Assembly (NCBI RefSeq): GCF_029227915.1
Contig: NC_079887.1
Location: 7,130,001 to 7,194,000 of the forward strand
Reading direction: 5' to 3'
Length of the DNA stretch: 64,000 nucleotides
Source of the DNA: Hydractinia symbiolongicarpus
Taxonomy: Eukaryota; Cnidaria; Hydrozoa; Anthoathecata; Hydractiniidae
The translations under genes and the position numbers were made by a program. The notes beneath the pieces were generated by a model. The model searched no databases. It was not told the DNA's origin and saw nothing but the letters and a program-made list of their open reading frames with translations. Below, in pieces: positions 20,733 to 31,429 of the stretch; within the stretch, counting starts at the first letter, position 1, and every line of letters begins with the position of its first letter.

Positions 20733-23700
20733 AATTGGTAAAGGGTGTCTAATCGATCATTTAAGGTGTTTAATATAGATAGCCAATAAATATATATAAG
20801 ATGAGAGAATTTTTTAACTAACAAAGTCTGTACGCCACAATAAACGAGTACGTCTTTCAAGCTGTGAGAATTTTGGAATTTTTTTTTTTACAAACAAAAC
20901 CACATGTGCCGTTATTAAGTAACATTGAATACTACTGTTTTAACTAAGATATAACACTCAAAAAAATACTTTTTTATTTAGTCTAATGCGTTATTATTAA
21001 CAACTAAGTAAGAGTGTCAAAATCTAGCTAAGGGTTATCGCTAGTTTGATGCATACAAGATGGGAACAAGGCAAGCAGAGTCAGCTTTAGGAGATGCGTG
21101 ACGTATAGCGAATGTTAACACAAGCAAAACATTGATTAATGACAAGAGCTTCCAACAACGTGTATTAAAAAGTGCACGTAAACAAAATAGTGTCTGTCTC
21201 TACAAGTGTTTAATATCAACATAATTAGCATATATATACAATGTAAGAGAAAATATTATTTTCTCCTATATAGTTTCACGCCATTCAGATGAAAAGTTTA
21301 CTCATTCCAGGCAAAAACGATGACGATGTCACTGCAAATTATTGCTGATTCTTTCTTTTCCAGCGTTCAACAAAAGTTAATAGTTTTGGCGAATGGTGTA
21401 AATTAATGTGGTTGCTGTCTTGCAGGAGACAGGGGGTGCTTACTCATGGGCCCACAACAGATCCTAATCATTAGTTATTTTCAGCAATCCGCATGTTTCT
21501 ATATTTAAAGGTGTTTATTTCAGTACAGCATAAATCTATAACCTTTCCGATCATCGCTGTATAGGGAAGAACACAAAAGTCCTATAGCGGCTTTTTTTTC
21601 TTTTAAGAGAAACCTTCCTTTTTTTATCCAAAGTTCAGTCTTAAAATCTATCTGCATTCTAATGTAGCTACTCCTATTCTCTCATTCAAATTGTTTTTGT
21701 GTAGATGTTTAAGGACAACTAAATCAGGTTTAAATGGTTTATACCCAATTTAGATAAAGTTAAGATGTCTGGAAGTGTTCTTGTAGACTTGTGATGAAAA
21801 TTTATTTCAAAAAAATCGGAAATCCTTACAGGAAAATACTCCATAACTATTGTTCTGCTAAAACGCAATATATTGGGACTTTTTTTATTCGTTATTTCTA
21901 TGTGGATTGCTCGAAAACTTGTGAATGTTTTCTAACGAGGCGCTAATAAGTTACAATATTATGATTTAATATGTTCGTCATGATTACAAAACTCAATTCA
22001 TTTCATGCTAATTATTTTAATAATTGTCATCCGATGTTACATATATATAACCACACATGAAAGTAAAAATTAGAAGGGAGGTGTTTACTCATACAGTACA
22101 AATACATAATGTTTTTTGTCAATTTGGTATGACTAATTTTTATTACTGCTTAGATATAGATCACTTAAAAGTTTCATAATTTTTCATCAGCTGCTTATTT
22201 TCTTAAAAAGAATACTCATTGCAACCTTTAATACGAGACCTAACAGTCAAAGAGTATAAGAGAAGACTTTATCATCGCAACTTAGTGTTCATTACAAACT
22301 AATCGTAGTTTAGAAACCGAAAAAACAAAAAGTAGAATAATCGCTCATTTCATCACAACAACGGGGGTTTGAATTGGAGATTTTTATTGTTTTCGTGATT
22401 CAAGTAACGACTTTACTAGGAGATTTGAAATGTATGTTATTTCCCATTTTAAGTTTACAAAGTTTAAAGAGGAAGTATTTTAGATTAAATCTACGGAAAA
22501 AGTTTTCTTTTACTAACATCTTATGTTGAATGAGCCGTGAGTAATTACTCCTAAACTTCACAGCAGTTAAGATGTTTGGCTTGGGCAATGAAACTAGGTG
22601 TCAAAGTTAAAATATTTTTAAAATAAGCATTTAGTTCTAAAGATCTCTATGTAAAGCAAGATATATTAAATATCTTACTTTACATAAAGATCTTTAGAGG
22701 GTGCATGTTCCGACACTTAAATGAAAATAACAGTGATTAGGCTAGTCAAATCTTTACAGCTAGTCAAATTAATATGGGCTAGACGAGAAAATGAGAAACG
22801 GTATATGCTTAAAGACAGAAGGCAGATGAAGCTGGCTACCCATCAGATGGAAACTATATAAGTTACGATAAAGAAGTACATGAACTAACAACGTAACAAT
22901 CTCGCTAAGGTTTAATCTACAAAATACCTCTTATCATCTTTGTGAGAAATACCACACGAGACTGAATTTCGGAAATGCCAAAACAGCATCTTCAGCGAAA
23001 TAGTATTGTTCAAAATTTCTAATGGAAGAATACATTTAACCTCTTCATGAAATGATTACCAATACTTCTTTACCAACTCTGTTAAACACTTTTTATCAAA
23101 ACAATATCGAGACTTTTATTCCTTGTCTATTTAAATTTGAGATCTTGAAATTTTATTTATGTCCGAACTAGCCGAATCACATAGGCCAGCACCACTGGTT
23201 TTAACCATGCTTTTGCAAAATCAATCATTACTGGATGAACAAGAATTTCGATCAAATAAACGTAAAAGGTTAAAACAACAGATATAAAAAAAAGTCCCAA
23301 GTGAAACTATGATCTCATGTCAGTCAGCTCCTTTTACGAGAGAAAAGGAAAATCTAAACACTAATTTGTACGCAAGCAAAAAAACCTGATTATATAAAGT
23401 CTAACAGAGTATTTCAAGATCACATCATCATGTTGTTAACATTTAAATAAACATTATTAGTCCTCAGAAAAGGATATGTGGAGCGTAACACTAGAGATAA
23501 TGGTTGTCGTAATACGTCGGTTATTCCAGCTTTTCAAAAGCCGGAAAATATAAGACTCTTTGACTGCTTAAGATGGATGTAGATCGCAATTAATTGCTTT
23601 GCATGCAGAGGCTTGATATTTTACAAACGCGCACCGACCGTGAAGTCGTGGGCTTCGCACTTCTGTTTGGCACCTGTATGACTTAGTTGGCATACCAATC

Positions 23701-23780
23701 TTGTTATCTATCCGCGATGTAGCATTTTACGCTTTTGTTGACTGCAGTGAAACTTCAGTAGTTTAATCAAAGTTCAAATG
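20733..23780. other. non-coding DNA
   Basis: No gene supported. It contains a 61-bp hairpin (22637-22697, listed) and scattered AT-rich sequence. Confidence 0.5.
22637..22697. repeat. 61-bp near-perfect hairpin
   Basis: 28-nt arms (22637-22664 and 22670-22697) pair with two mismatches around a 5-nt loop. The left arm begins CTAAAGATCTCTATGTAAAG. It could be a tiny foldback transposon or a small-RNA precursor; no flanking duplication was seen. Confidence 0.7.
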
Positions 23781-23787
23781 CATTTGT

Positions 23788-24010
23788 TTAGAAATGTTTA
23801 TGCTCCTCGTACAACTCTGCGCGTATTTCTCTTTTCGCCATAGCCCAACGTTTTTTGAAACAGTCGAGTGTTTTTATAACATTCTTTGTCCACTTGATAG
23901 ACAATTTAATAGAGTTGCCGTTTCTCACCATCTTCTCAGGACACTGAGTGCTCAAAACACCTTTTTCGACGGCCATGACGATTTTCCTGCTAACAACTGC
24001 ACCACCTGAG
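23788..24010 (-). pseudogene. pogo/Tigger-like transposase fragment
   Basis: The minus strand reads GGAVVSRKIVMAVEKGVLST, then NGNSIKLSIKWTKNVIKTLD, FKKRWAMAKREI and a stop. This order (GGAV..., then W-A/T-K...L, then K-(R/K)-R-x-x-T/M-A-K) is that of the CENPB-type DNA-binding region before the DDE domain in cnidarian pogo-like transposases. No catalytic domain follows, so it is a remnant. Family assignment is from memory of the pattern and is moderate. Confidence 0.5.
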
Positions 24011-24019
24011 CGAAGTTTG

Positions 24020-25515
24020 CAACGGGTGGGCTTTATGTCAGTAAATATATCATCCCTTACAGGCGACGGTTATCCGCCACGAAGGTTTTCAGTCTCCTTC
24101 TTTTAAAAAGTCTCCTTGGATTTTCCGTTTCCAATCTCATATCTTTAAGATACGAATTCGGGGTACTTTTTAAAAGCCCATTTCCACGATTGTGGAATGC
24201 TAATAATAAATATTATTTTATTTCGTTGAATAAGTTTCTGTAAACGTTTATAAGTTAATCGTTAAACCGGGACGAGCACTTAGTGCACAGGTATATACGG
24301 CGTGTTGCACATTCTCATAAGATATCTGTTTCAAGAAAAACACAGGATACAATCCGTTGTTAACACTGGGCTAGTACAGCTTCGTGCATGTAAACCATTT
24401 TGGACATGTGATGAAAGGTGTAAGTACATAACTGCATTTAGCATAAGAATTACTTATTACGAATTGTGCTGTAGCCAACCTGCGATTAGCCATTATTATT
24501 TTTAGCCGGACGTAGCTAAAGAGCTAGCTAGATAGCCACAACCCCAACATGAAATAACTAATGTTGGCTAGGATGAAAACTCTTATACCAAACTGGATAG
24601 CAATGTCTAAAACTAGATAGTTGGCTGGCTTTAGAATACCCCCTTAAAATCTTCGTTCGGAACCAAAATCTTAAAATTGGTGCCTTTAAGATTTGTATAT
24701 GGCTGAAAACATGACAATATATTTATCTTAACATGTGAAAACATACAAAAAAACAAATATTACAAAAATAAAGCTACAAGAAAAAAAGGTTAATCAGACC
24801 TACAACTATTGACCACGAAATTACCTTCGTCATTTTGTTCAGGCCGCAAAAATCTTGGATTAGTTTTTTAAAGAATCAGGCGGCTTTAATGGTATACTAC
24901 GCGCTAGCAATCAAAACAAAGTCGGTAAAACTATTTCACGGGGGTTCATCTGCTATGTCCCAACTTCGTTTCTTGCCCTCTGTGTTTTTTCCCAAAATAA
25001 CGAACAGAACAGGTTGGTCGCTCAGAAATCTTAGAAAACCAAAACATTGGCTTTGCTAGTAAAAAGTAGGCTAAGTACTTTGTTTTTACAGTAATGCCTA
25101 AAATTTCAAGGTTTTCTACAGTAATAGCAGCTCATATCATCAGGTTTATTCCAGTTGCAAAATGACTAGCCAGCTAGTTAGCTAGCTAGCTTCTCAAGTT
25201 ATTTTGCTAAAAGCTGCAGGCTACATTGTGTAATGCAGCTAGCAACTAAGGAACAATATTTACAATTATTGTTTTAGTGAGCTGCGAACTTAATTTTCAA
25301 AAGTCAGTAATTTTTTATCAAAACGTTGCCATGGGTAAATTTGTATTAGCATTATTGATTTAGGAATACTTGTTATCGCGTTACGTTCTCTTTTGTTGTT
25401 TAATCGCCCTTAATGTGAACATAACTACTATTCTGAGCTAATTTAATGTTATTCTTCGGTATCTCAGCAAAGTACTGAAGTTAAATTGCATCTTCTTTTT
25501 AAACGTTGAACTTGA
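24020..25515. other. non-coding DNA upstream of the kinase pseudogene
   Basis: Contains clusters of TAGCTAGC-type short repeats near 24510-24540 and 25165-25195. No gene is supported. Confidence 0.45.
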
Positions 25516-26267
25516 AAAAATGGAAATACCGAAAACAGATTCTCAACTGACGGTTGAGTACTTAAATTCTGTTTTTGTTGGATTTCAAACAATAACATGG
25601 TAAGTAAGTTGACATTTACTTTAATGTTTTTTGACAATTAAAGGTACTGTCCGATTAAAAATCAACAAAAATTTTGACAAAAAATTCTTATTTGGAACTA
25701 ATTTCTATAAAATAATTAAATAATTATTTGTTTTCTTTCCTAACACCAACTGAACAATATCTCATTCTTGTTTACAAAAAAACATGCGGTCTCTCGCTTC
25801 GATTGTTTATATGGATGGCGGATGATAGGCACTAAAGCGAGGCTGAAATAATATGTCGCGTGTGACGTATTTACCTGGAGCGCGCCGAACTGACCAAAAT
25901 AGATAAAACGTGGGCCAGGGCTGATATTTTATTATATGTTTAAAAATTTTGGTAATTTTACCCCCTGAATTGTGAAAGACCGCTTTTTATGAATTATTCA
26001 TATGGAATTAAAAAATCGAAGGCGAGAGATGTGTCTAGACCTTAAGGTAAACACACACTGTGCTAATTCTGTACGAACCTAAGTAAGAAGCTTTCGCTAA
26101 TAAAACTTGAAGTTCAATATGACTTTAGCCTTAGGGTTGCATAGTTGTTTCAGCTACTCTAAAGACAACCAATCAATAATTAAAAATTAGTTTCCTCTTC
26201 GCTAGATGTCCCGCCACAGAGAGATTAGACTCAGATCGCACATTCAGTAAGGTTGAAAGGCAGAATA

Positions 26268-26447
26268 ATGTCGTGGTGCGCTGTTGTGAGTTGCACTAAC
26301 AACAGTCAAAAAAAACAGGATAAAATTTTTTTTTCGCTGCTCAAGGATCCAAAAAAAAATCTTCCGTATAAGGAAAAACCAAAAGTCAGAGAAATATCTG
26401 AACGGAGGAAAGAAAAGGATGTTAAGGAGGTGAGTGGTGGCTGGTAA
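26268..26447 (+). pseudogene. THAP-like zinc finger fragment
   Basis: From the ATG at 26268 the ORF reads MSWCAVVSCTNNSQKKQDKI, then FFSLLKDP, fitting the first Cys pair and the 'F-x-L-P/K' part of a C2CH THAP finger. The later Cys and His are not reached before the stop. It is probably the first exon or a broken piece of a Kolobok transposase. Confidence 0.45.
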
Positions 26448-26689
26448 CTAGGTGGTCGTTCGAAACTCTCTGTCATGGAGTGCCACCAAAGATGTTCACA
26501 GCGTACTCTTCAATAAAACCACCGCTCGGAATTCTTCGTGTTCCGTAATACATTTTTTATCTGAAAAATATTACAATATTACTCAATCACACTCGCATCT
26601 AAGAATTACTCATGAAGGAGTAGAAACTTTTATACCATGTAATTGAAAATATTTAATAGAGTCCAGTCTTTTTCAGGAGAGGCGTGCGA

Positions 26690-26757
26690 TCGCACGCACA
26701 CGCCTTGGCACACGCCTAAATCGTTTCAGGCGTGTGATTAATCGCACGCCTGAAAAA
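26690..26757. repeat. palindrome cluster of GCGTGCGAT/ATCGCACGC
   Basis: Several overlapping inverted motifs: GGCGTGCGATCGCACGC at the left and a 26-bp palindrome (CAGGCGTGTGATTAATCGCA and onward) at the right. Inside the Kolobok-like element. Confidence 0.55.
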
Positions 26758-27432
26758 TAAATATTGAGTTTTCAAAATCAACCTATAAAATCCATAGATC
26801 TCAGAAATTATTGAATAGTCCTGGTCCTTTTAATCCACGAGCAAGCCTATTCACAGCCAACCTGACCATCCTAGCTAATTCACCGACTCCTGACTTAGTT
26901 AAAAGAACTACGTAGACATAAATCTCTTTTGCCTGGCCCCTTCGTCGTTGGTAACCAGGTCTTATACAAGAAATCCAGCCATGCGGTTCTTAACTAATGC
27001 GGAGGTGAACGCCGACGGAGCACGGATGAAGCAAGTCTGCAAAACTGCACTTACAGGCGGAATAGACATTTTATCATGGATTTAATTGTAGATAATTTCT
27101 TCATTTGACAAAATAATTGGAAACCATAGCAGGTCCGAATTTAATGGATTTTTTCTTTATGCCTGTAAAACCGAAACCCACGGGCGGTATAAATTTTTTT
27201 CTGTAAAAATTTTGTTAAAGTGTAGCTGAACTTTTTGAATGAATTTTGAAGTTTTATTTAAGCCACGTGGATAAAGATTTTTTTTAATTTGAAAACAAAG
27301 CATATTTTTGCCTATTTGCTTGTGAAAAATAAACAATAAATATAAAAATGACAGTATAGTCATGCATACTATTTTGGACATGTAGACAAGGAAGTTAAGA
27401 TTGAGAGAGTCGCTATACCAGTAGACGCTCGA

Positions 27433-27702
27433 TCATCGTGTTTGGGGTTCACGATTTAAAACGTCCCCCACTTTTCTACCGCAAAATGAATGCGCAACAA
27501 AAATAACCTCGGAGCCCGTATCGCAGGCGTAACATTCTTTGCACGTGCGTTTTACATCGCACGCGTTACTTGATTTACACGTGCTGCGAATCATCGCACA
27601 CCTACTCAAATATTCCTGAAAAAGACTGAGAGTCGCTGTTCTTTCCGGCTCGAATTGAAATCCTAGAACCTGCGAATTATTTTCATTCATTGCTATCTTC
27701 AT
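27433..27702 (-). CDS. Cys-rich ORF resembling a P2X7 C-terminal-type domain
   Basis: 89 residues from an ATG. It contains SQVLGFQFEPERT, then CAMIRSTC, CDVKRTCKECYACDTGSEV and a final Cys. 'Q-F-E-P-E' followed by a Cys-rich zinc-binding tail is the layout of the domain shared by the P2X7 receptor tail and many cnidarian transposon-associated proteins. The spacing of the later cysteines is not an exact fit and the ORF stops early. It lies inside the Kolobok-like element, so it may be a transposon passenger or a captured exon. Confidence 0.35.
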   Translation of the reverse strand: MKIAMNENNSQVLGFQFEPERTATLSLFQEYLSRCAMIRSTCKSSNACDVKRTCKECYACDTGSEVIFVAHSFCGRKVGDVLNREPQTR

Positions 27703-27767
27703 GAAGAACTTTTTTAAACAAAGGAAAAAAATTATAAATAAACATTTAGTCGTTCGATGCGCAAGTC

Positions 27768-27788
27768 GGGGGGGGGGGGGGGGGGGGG
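27768..27788. repeat. poly-G tract (21 G)
   Basis: An uninterrupted run of 21 G, capable of quadruplex formation; rare in this AT-rich window. Confidence 0.9.
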
Positions 27789-29023
27789 TCGCCTAATAAG
27801 AAGCCAGGTAACTACGTCACAAGCAAAAATGTGCTGAATAATGAATTGACCCAGTCCTTTTGCCGCGTTCGAAAGTTCGTGAAGATGGTAGGCTAGTGCA
27901 GCAAGATCAAAACAAACGATGGTGCTAAGTATTGGATAAATCTTTGTTGTTTAAGAGTGCAATCTTCGTTATTTTTGATACCTAATAAAACAAAAGAAAA
28001 GATATTGTTTTTTAATCGGACAGTACCTTTAAGGGCTTTGTTTGGCATCAGTAATATACTGTCTAGGTTGTGCATTAGATGAAATGTGACTATGCTTACG
28101 TAGAATAAAAACACGTTTATAATTTCAGCTATACGTACTACTTTTGAGATTATCAAGCTTTACTTACTTCCATTTATTTCAGCGAATAATTTCTGTAGTA
28201 ACTCTACATATATGCATATTTAATGTTTCTGCTAAAGCGCCTAGAATAAAAATGTGTCCGGCAGTTGTCATTAAGAATATGATTTTTAATGTTTGATTTT
28301 TAGGTCAATGTAAAACATCCTAAAACTTATGGCATGGCGTCGAACGTCAGAAAGTTATTTTTAACCCACGATCAATGTGAAAAGGAGGGTCTATTTCCAC
28401 CAACTATCATTGCAAAATATGGCAAACCTGCAAATGAGGCTATTTTGAACGAAACACCTGAAGCAGATTTCATGCGGCATGTTGAGATATATAAAAGGGA
28501 AGTTTAGTTGAATCAATACTTGAATGGCCGAGATGTGATGCCGGTTATTTATTATGCGAAGTGTAATTACGATCAGGATTATTTGATCTTAATGGAAGGC
28601 TGCTCTCACGAGGAAGATATCAAGGGATAATGTGATAATGAATACCATGTCAATAAAAGAGGTAACACGTCTGTGAGGAATGATAATTTTTATTTATTCC
28701 TTAGCTTCTTTGTTTGTTTGTTTGTCTGTTTTTTGTTTATTTGTTTTAATTTAAGTTCGTTCAAATTTAAGCACTAGGGGCCATGCCTTATTAAAGACAC
28801 GCTTAATTCAGTTATTAAAGTTAGCAGCAACGCTTTTGATGTGATTTCAAACCAGTGAACTGTCCAATGTTTTTACAAAAGGAGTTAAGTAATTATGTTC
28901 AAATTATATTATTCAAATTAATTTATTAACGACGGGATGAGTCAGTACTTATCCTATTGTTAGTAACACAATAAACTTGTACTAATCAATGATGCAAAAA
29001 TTTATTAACTTTTAACATTGCTA

Positions 29024-29413
29024 TTTGTTTGTTTGTTTGTTTGTTTGTTTGTTTGTTTGTTTGTTTGTTTGTTTGTTTGTTTGTTTGTTTGTTTGTTTGT
29101 TTGTTTGTTTGTTTGTTTGTTTGTTTGTTTGTTTGTTTGTTTGTTTGTTTGTTTGTTTGTTTGTTTGTTTGTTTGTTTGTTTGTTTGTTTGTTTGTTTGT
29201 TTGTTTGTTTGTTTGTTTGTTTGTTTGTTTGTTTGTTTGTTTGTTTGTTTGTTTGTTTGTTTGTTTGTTTGTTTGTTTGTTTGTTTGTTTGTTTGTTTGT
29301 TTGTTTGTTTGTTTGTTTGTTTGTTTGTTTGTTTGTTTGTTTGTTTGTTTGTTTGTTTGTTTGTTTGTTTGTTTGTTTGTTTGTTTGTTTGTTTATTTGT
29401 TTGTTTGTTTGTT
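29024..29413. repeat. (TTTG)n microsatellite, about 97 copies
   Basis: Near-pure TTTG repeat with one TTTA unit near 29394, in intron 2 of the kinase pseudogene. It keeps long open frames in several phases (poly-VCLF and poly-KQTN) that are not genes. Confidence 0.97.
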
Positions 29414-30646
29414 TTTTCATTTTTCTGCTTGTTTTTTCATTTTTCTGCTTGCTTTTTATTGTTCGCTTTCATTTTCCATTTTGTAAATCTAAAATTAAGA
29501 TTTTTCAAGTTTATTTTCTACATTTATAAAGAATTTATAAAATCTACATTCTTATTATATACCATTTAGAATATTGCATGGCTATCAGCTTTACAGATAC
29601 ACATTTGTTGGATTAAGACCAATGATTTTCTAGGCTCGCCTGATCATTGTGAATTCTACCACGAAAAGAACAAGGAACATTTCAAGGGCATTCTGGATGG
29701 TAATAATGATCTGTTCATGATAGCAAAGGGACTTGATTGTCTTCCAGATTGTTTCTCTATTATCTATGGCTTCACCTTTCGCAGTGAGTTTTCAAAGGCC
29801 AATAGTCGTAATGAGTTTACAGTATACAGCAATGAAACACTTATTAAATTGGCAGAGTCAGTAGACTCATTATGGAATACAGGATTTCATATAATTCAAG
29901 ACAAATTTGAAAAATTATCCGAGATGTATCCAGACTACGGCATTCCTGACATGGTGCAGACCATTAAAGAAAGTTCAAAAAGCATCAGAGAATGTTACTA
30001 CACCGCGATGAAAGAACTTATAGAAAAAGCACCTGTTACTCTTATTCATGGAGATTTTCGTTCTGATAATATCCTTGTGTTTGGGGATGACGTAAAATTT
30101 GTCGATTGGCAATTTGGGAGTATTGGTTGCGGGTGTTTTGATCTTTCGTCATTAGTTGTGAATTCCTTCGATCTAAAAGAAGTCATAGCTCACGAGGAAG
30201 AATTGTTTGAATTATATGCCACCGTCTTGCAGCAGAACGGATGTGACTGGCTAGTTCTTGATGACCTTAGAAAGTGTTATCAATGCTCAATGTTGTATTC
30301 ATTTAGAAGAGCTGTAAGTCTCGTAGTATGGATGCAGAGACCAGCAATTACAGCTGGTCTTACAAACTTGAAGGCACAGTTGGTTAAAAAAGCGGTGCTA
30401 AGAAAGTTAGTCATCTGTGTCTACAGGGTCTTTAAACATTGTTACGTCCAATGATATAACATAATAAGTAAACGTTTGTATTTTTTTATCAATCTATAAA
30501 ATAAAAGTTTTTTTGGGGGGGGAGGGGGTAAGTATTGTCAAATGTTTTTACATTGAATACAATTAATTAGCCACCGGGTTTTGGCGGACGATTCATTTGC
30601 TTTGATGACTACTTTGAAATTATATGTATCGCAAATTTGCATCTGG

Positions 30647-31420
30647 CTATTTACACCTAAAAAGCTGTTTGGTAACCACTGTTTTACGCCATCTTTGTAC
30701 AACTATACCATTGGTCCTCGGCCTAGCCTGGTTTACCACCGTGGATCTTTTCAAGGGGCCGTTTGTTTCCTTTTCCCCCAATTTCTGTAAGCCATACCCT
30801 TGACTTGGTTTTCCCTGTTTGAATAACATGCCTAAAAATTTTGAGGAAGGCAGAATAACTGATTTCTTTTGCACAAGGGTTTTGTGTTTTTTGAAAGTTT
30901 GTTTGACTTTTTGTGAGTCATTAAAAATACCACCTAAGATATCTTGTTTTCTTGTATTAGATGGTAAGGACAGGACAGCTTTCTCCTTTAACAAAATAGA
31001 TTTTTCAACACCTGCTAGAAGTTTTCGTAGAGCAACGGCTTTCTTATTTTCAGATGACAAATTAACAGATTCTAAAACGTATATCTTTTTTTAATGATCC
31101 CAAAGATTGTAAAACTCTATGTTTAAATTTTTTCCAATGCTAAATCAAAGCTATGTTATGCTATGTTCCTTAACTTTGTGTTCGTCGTTCATTACATCCT
31201 GTATGTCTGACATCGCTAGGGACCGGACTCTGTTTCAAAAGTAGATCCTTTTCAGGTATGGATTTTCCAAGTGTTGCTATCGTCATGCAGGGATTCTTCC
31301 CAAAAGAACTTTATTTCGAGCTAGAAGAGCTTTCACCGACGTCATTTGTTAAAGGCTCATCAAAATGAGTGCTAGAAAGAACATTTTCAACATGTTTAAT
31401 ATCTCTGATTGAAGACTGAT
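30647..31420 (-). pseudogene. decayed unidentified ORF, possibly retroelement gag-like
   Basis: The minus strand shows a protein-like reading from about 31420: HVENVLSSTHFDEPLTNDVG, a stop, SIPEKDLLLK, then an open stretch 31100-30647 of about 145 residues. That stretch contains VNLSSENKKAVALRKLLAGV, then a Lys/Gln/Arg-rich half ending WRKTVVTKQLF. The bias of this strand and the basic C-terminus resemble capsid-like proteins of cnidarian retroelements, but I cannot name the family. In-frame stops and the absence of a clear start argue for a relic. Confidence 0.4.
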
Positions 31421-31429
31421 TCTAGGGAT

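Larger units (their letters stand above)
25642..28028. mobile_element. TTAA-flanked DNA transposon, Kolobok-like, in intron 1 of the pseudogene
   Basis: TTAA at 25638-25641 and 28029-28032 flank ends that are inverted copies of AGGTACTGTCCGATTAAAAA. TTAA targets are used by Kolobok and piggyBac elements. A THAP-like start inside (26268) favours Kolobok, whose transposases carry THAP fingers. No complete transposase is visible, so the element is defective. It also contains a P2RX7-tail-like ORF (27433-27702 -), a G21 tract and a palindrome-rich patch (26690-26755). Confidence 0.8.
25520..30454 (+). pseudogene. EcKL/CHK-like kinase pseudogene (copy 1 of tandem pair)
   Basis: Three exons correspond to those of the intact gene downstream: 25520-25600, 28304-28661 and 29634-30454. 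Exon 1 (MEIPKTDSQLTVEYLNS) has lost one base next to the donor, breaking phase. Exon 2 has an in-frame TAG at 28505-28507, then a TAA at 28628-28630 with a 5-nt loss relative to copy 2. Exon 3 lacks about 22 nt near 29650, shifting frame. The 3' part still reads cleanly from 29717 with HGDFRSDNILV and DWQFGSIGCGCFDLSS. Intron 1 carries a Kolobok-like transposon and intron 2 a 390-bp (TTTG)n. A dead duplicate of the 34406-37072 gene. Confidence 0.85.

Noticed and set aside
29018-29569. Long ORFs with poly-VCLF or poly-KQTN
   Set aside because: Produced by the (TTTG)n microsatellite, open in several frames and both strands; no protein signal outside the repeat.
29717-30454. Independent 245-aa kinase gene
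   Set aside because: It is exon 3 of the copy 1 pseudogene; the start codon given by the open frame is internal, and upstream exons are broken.
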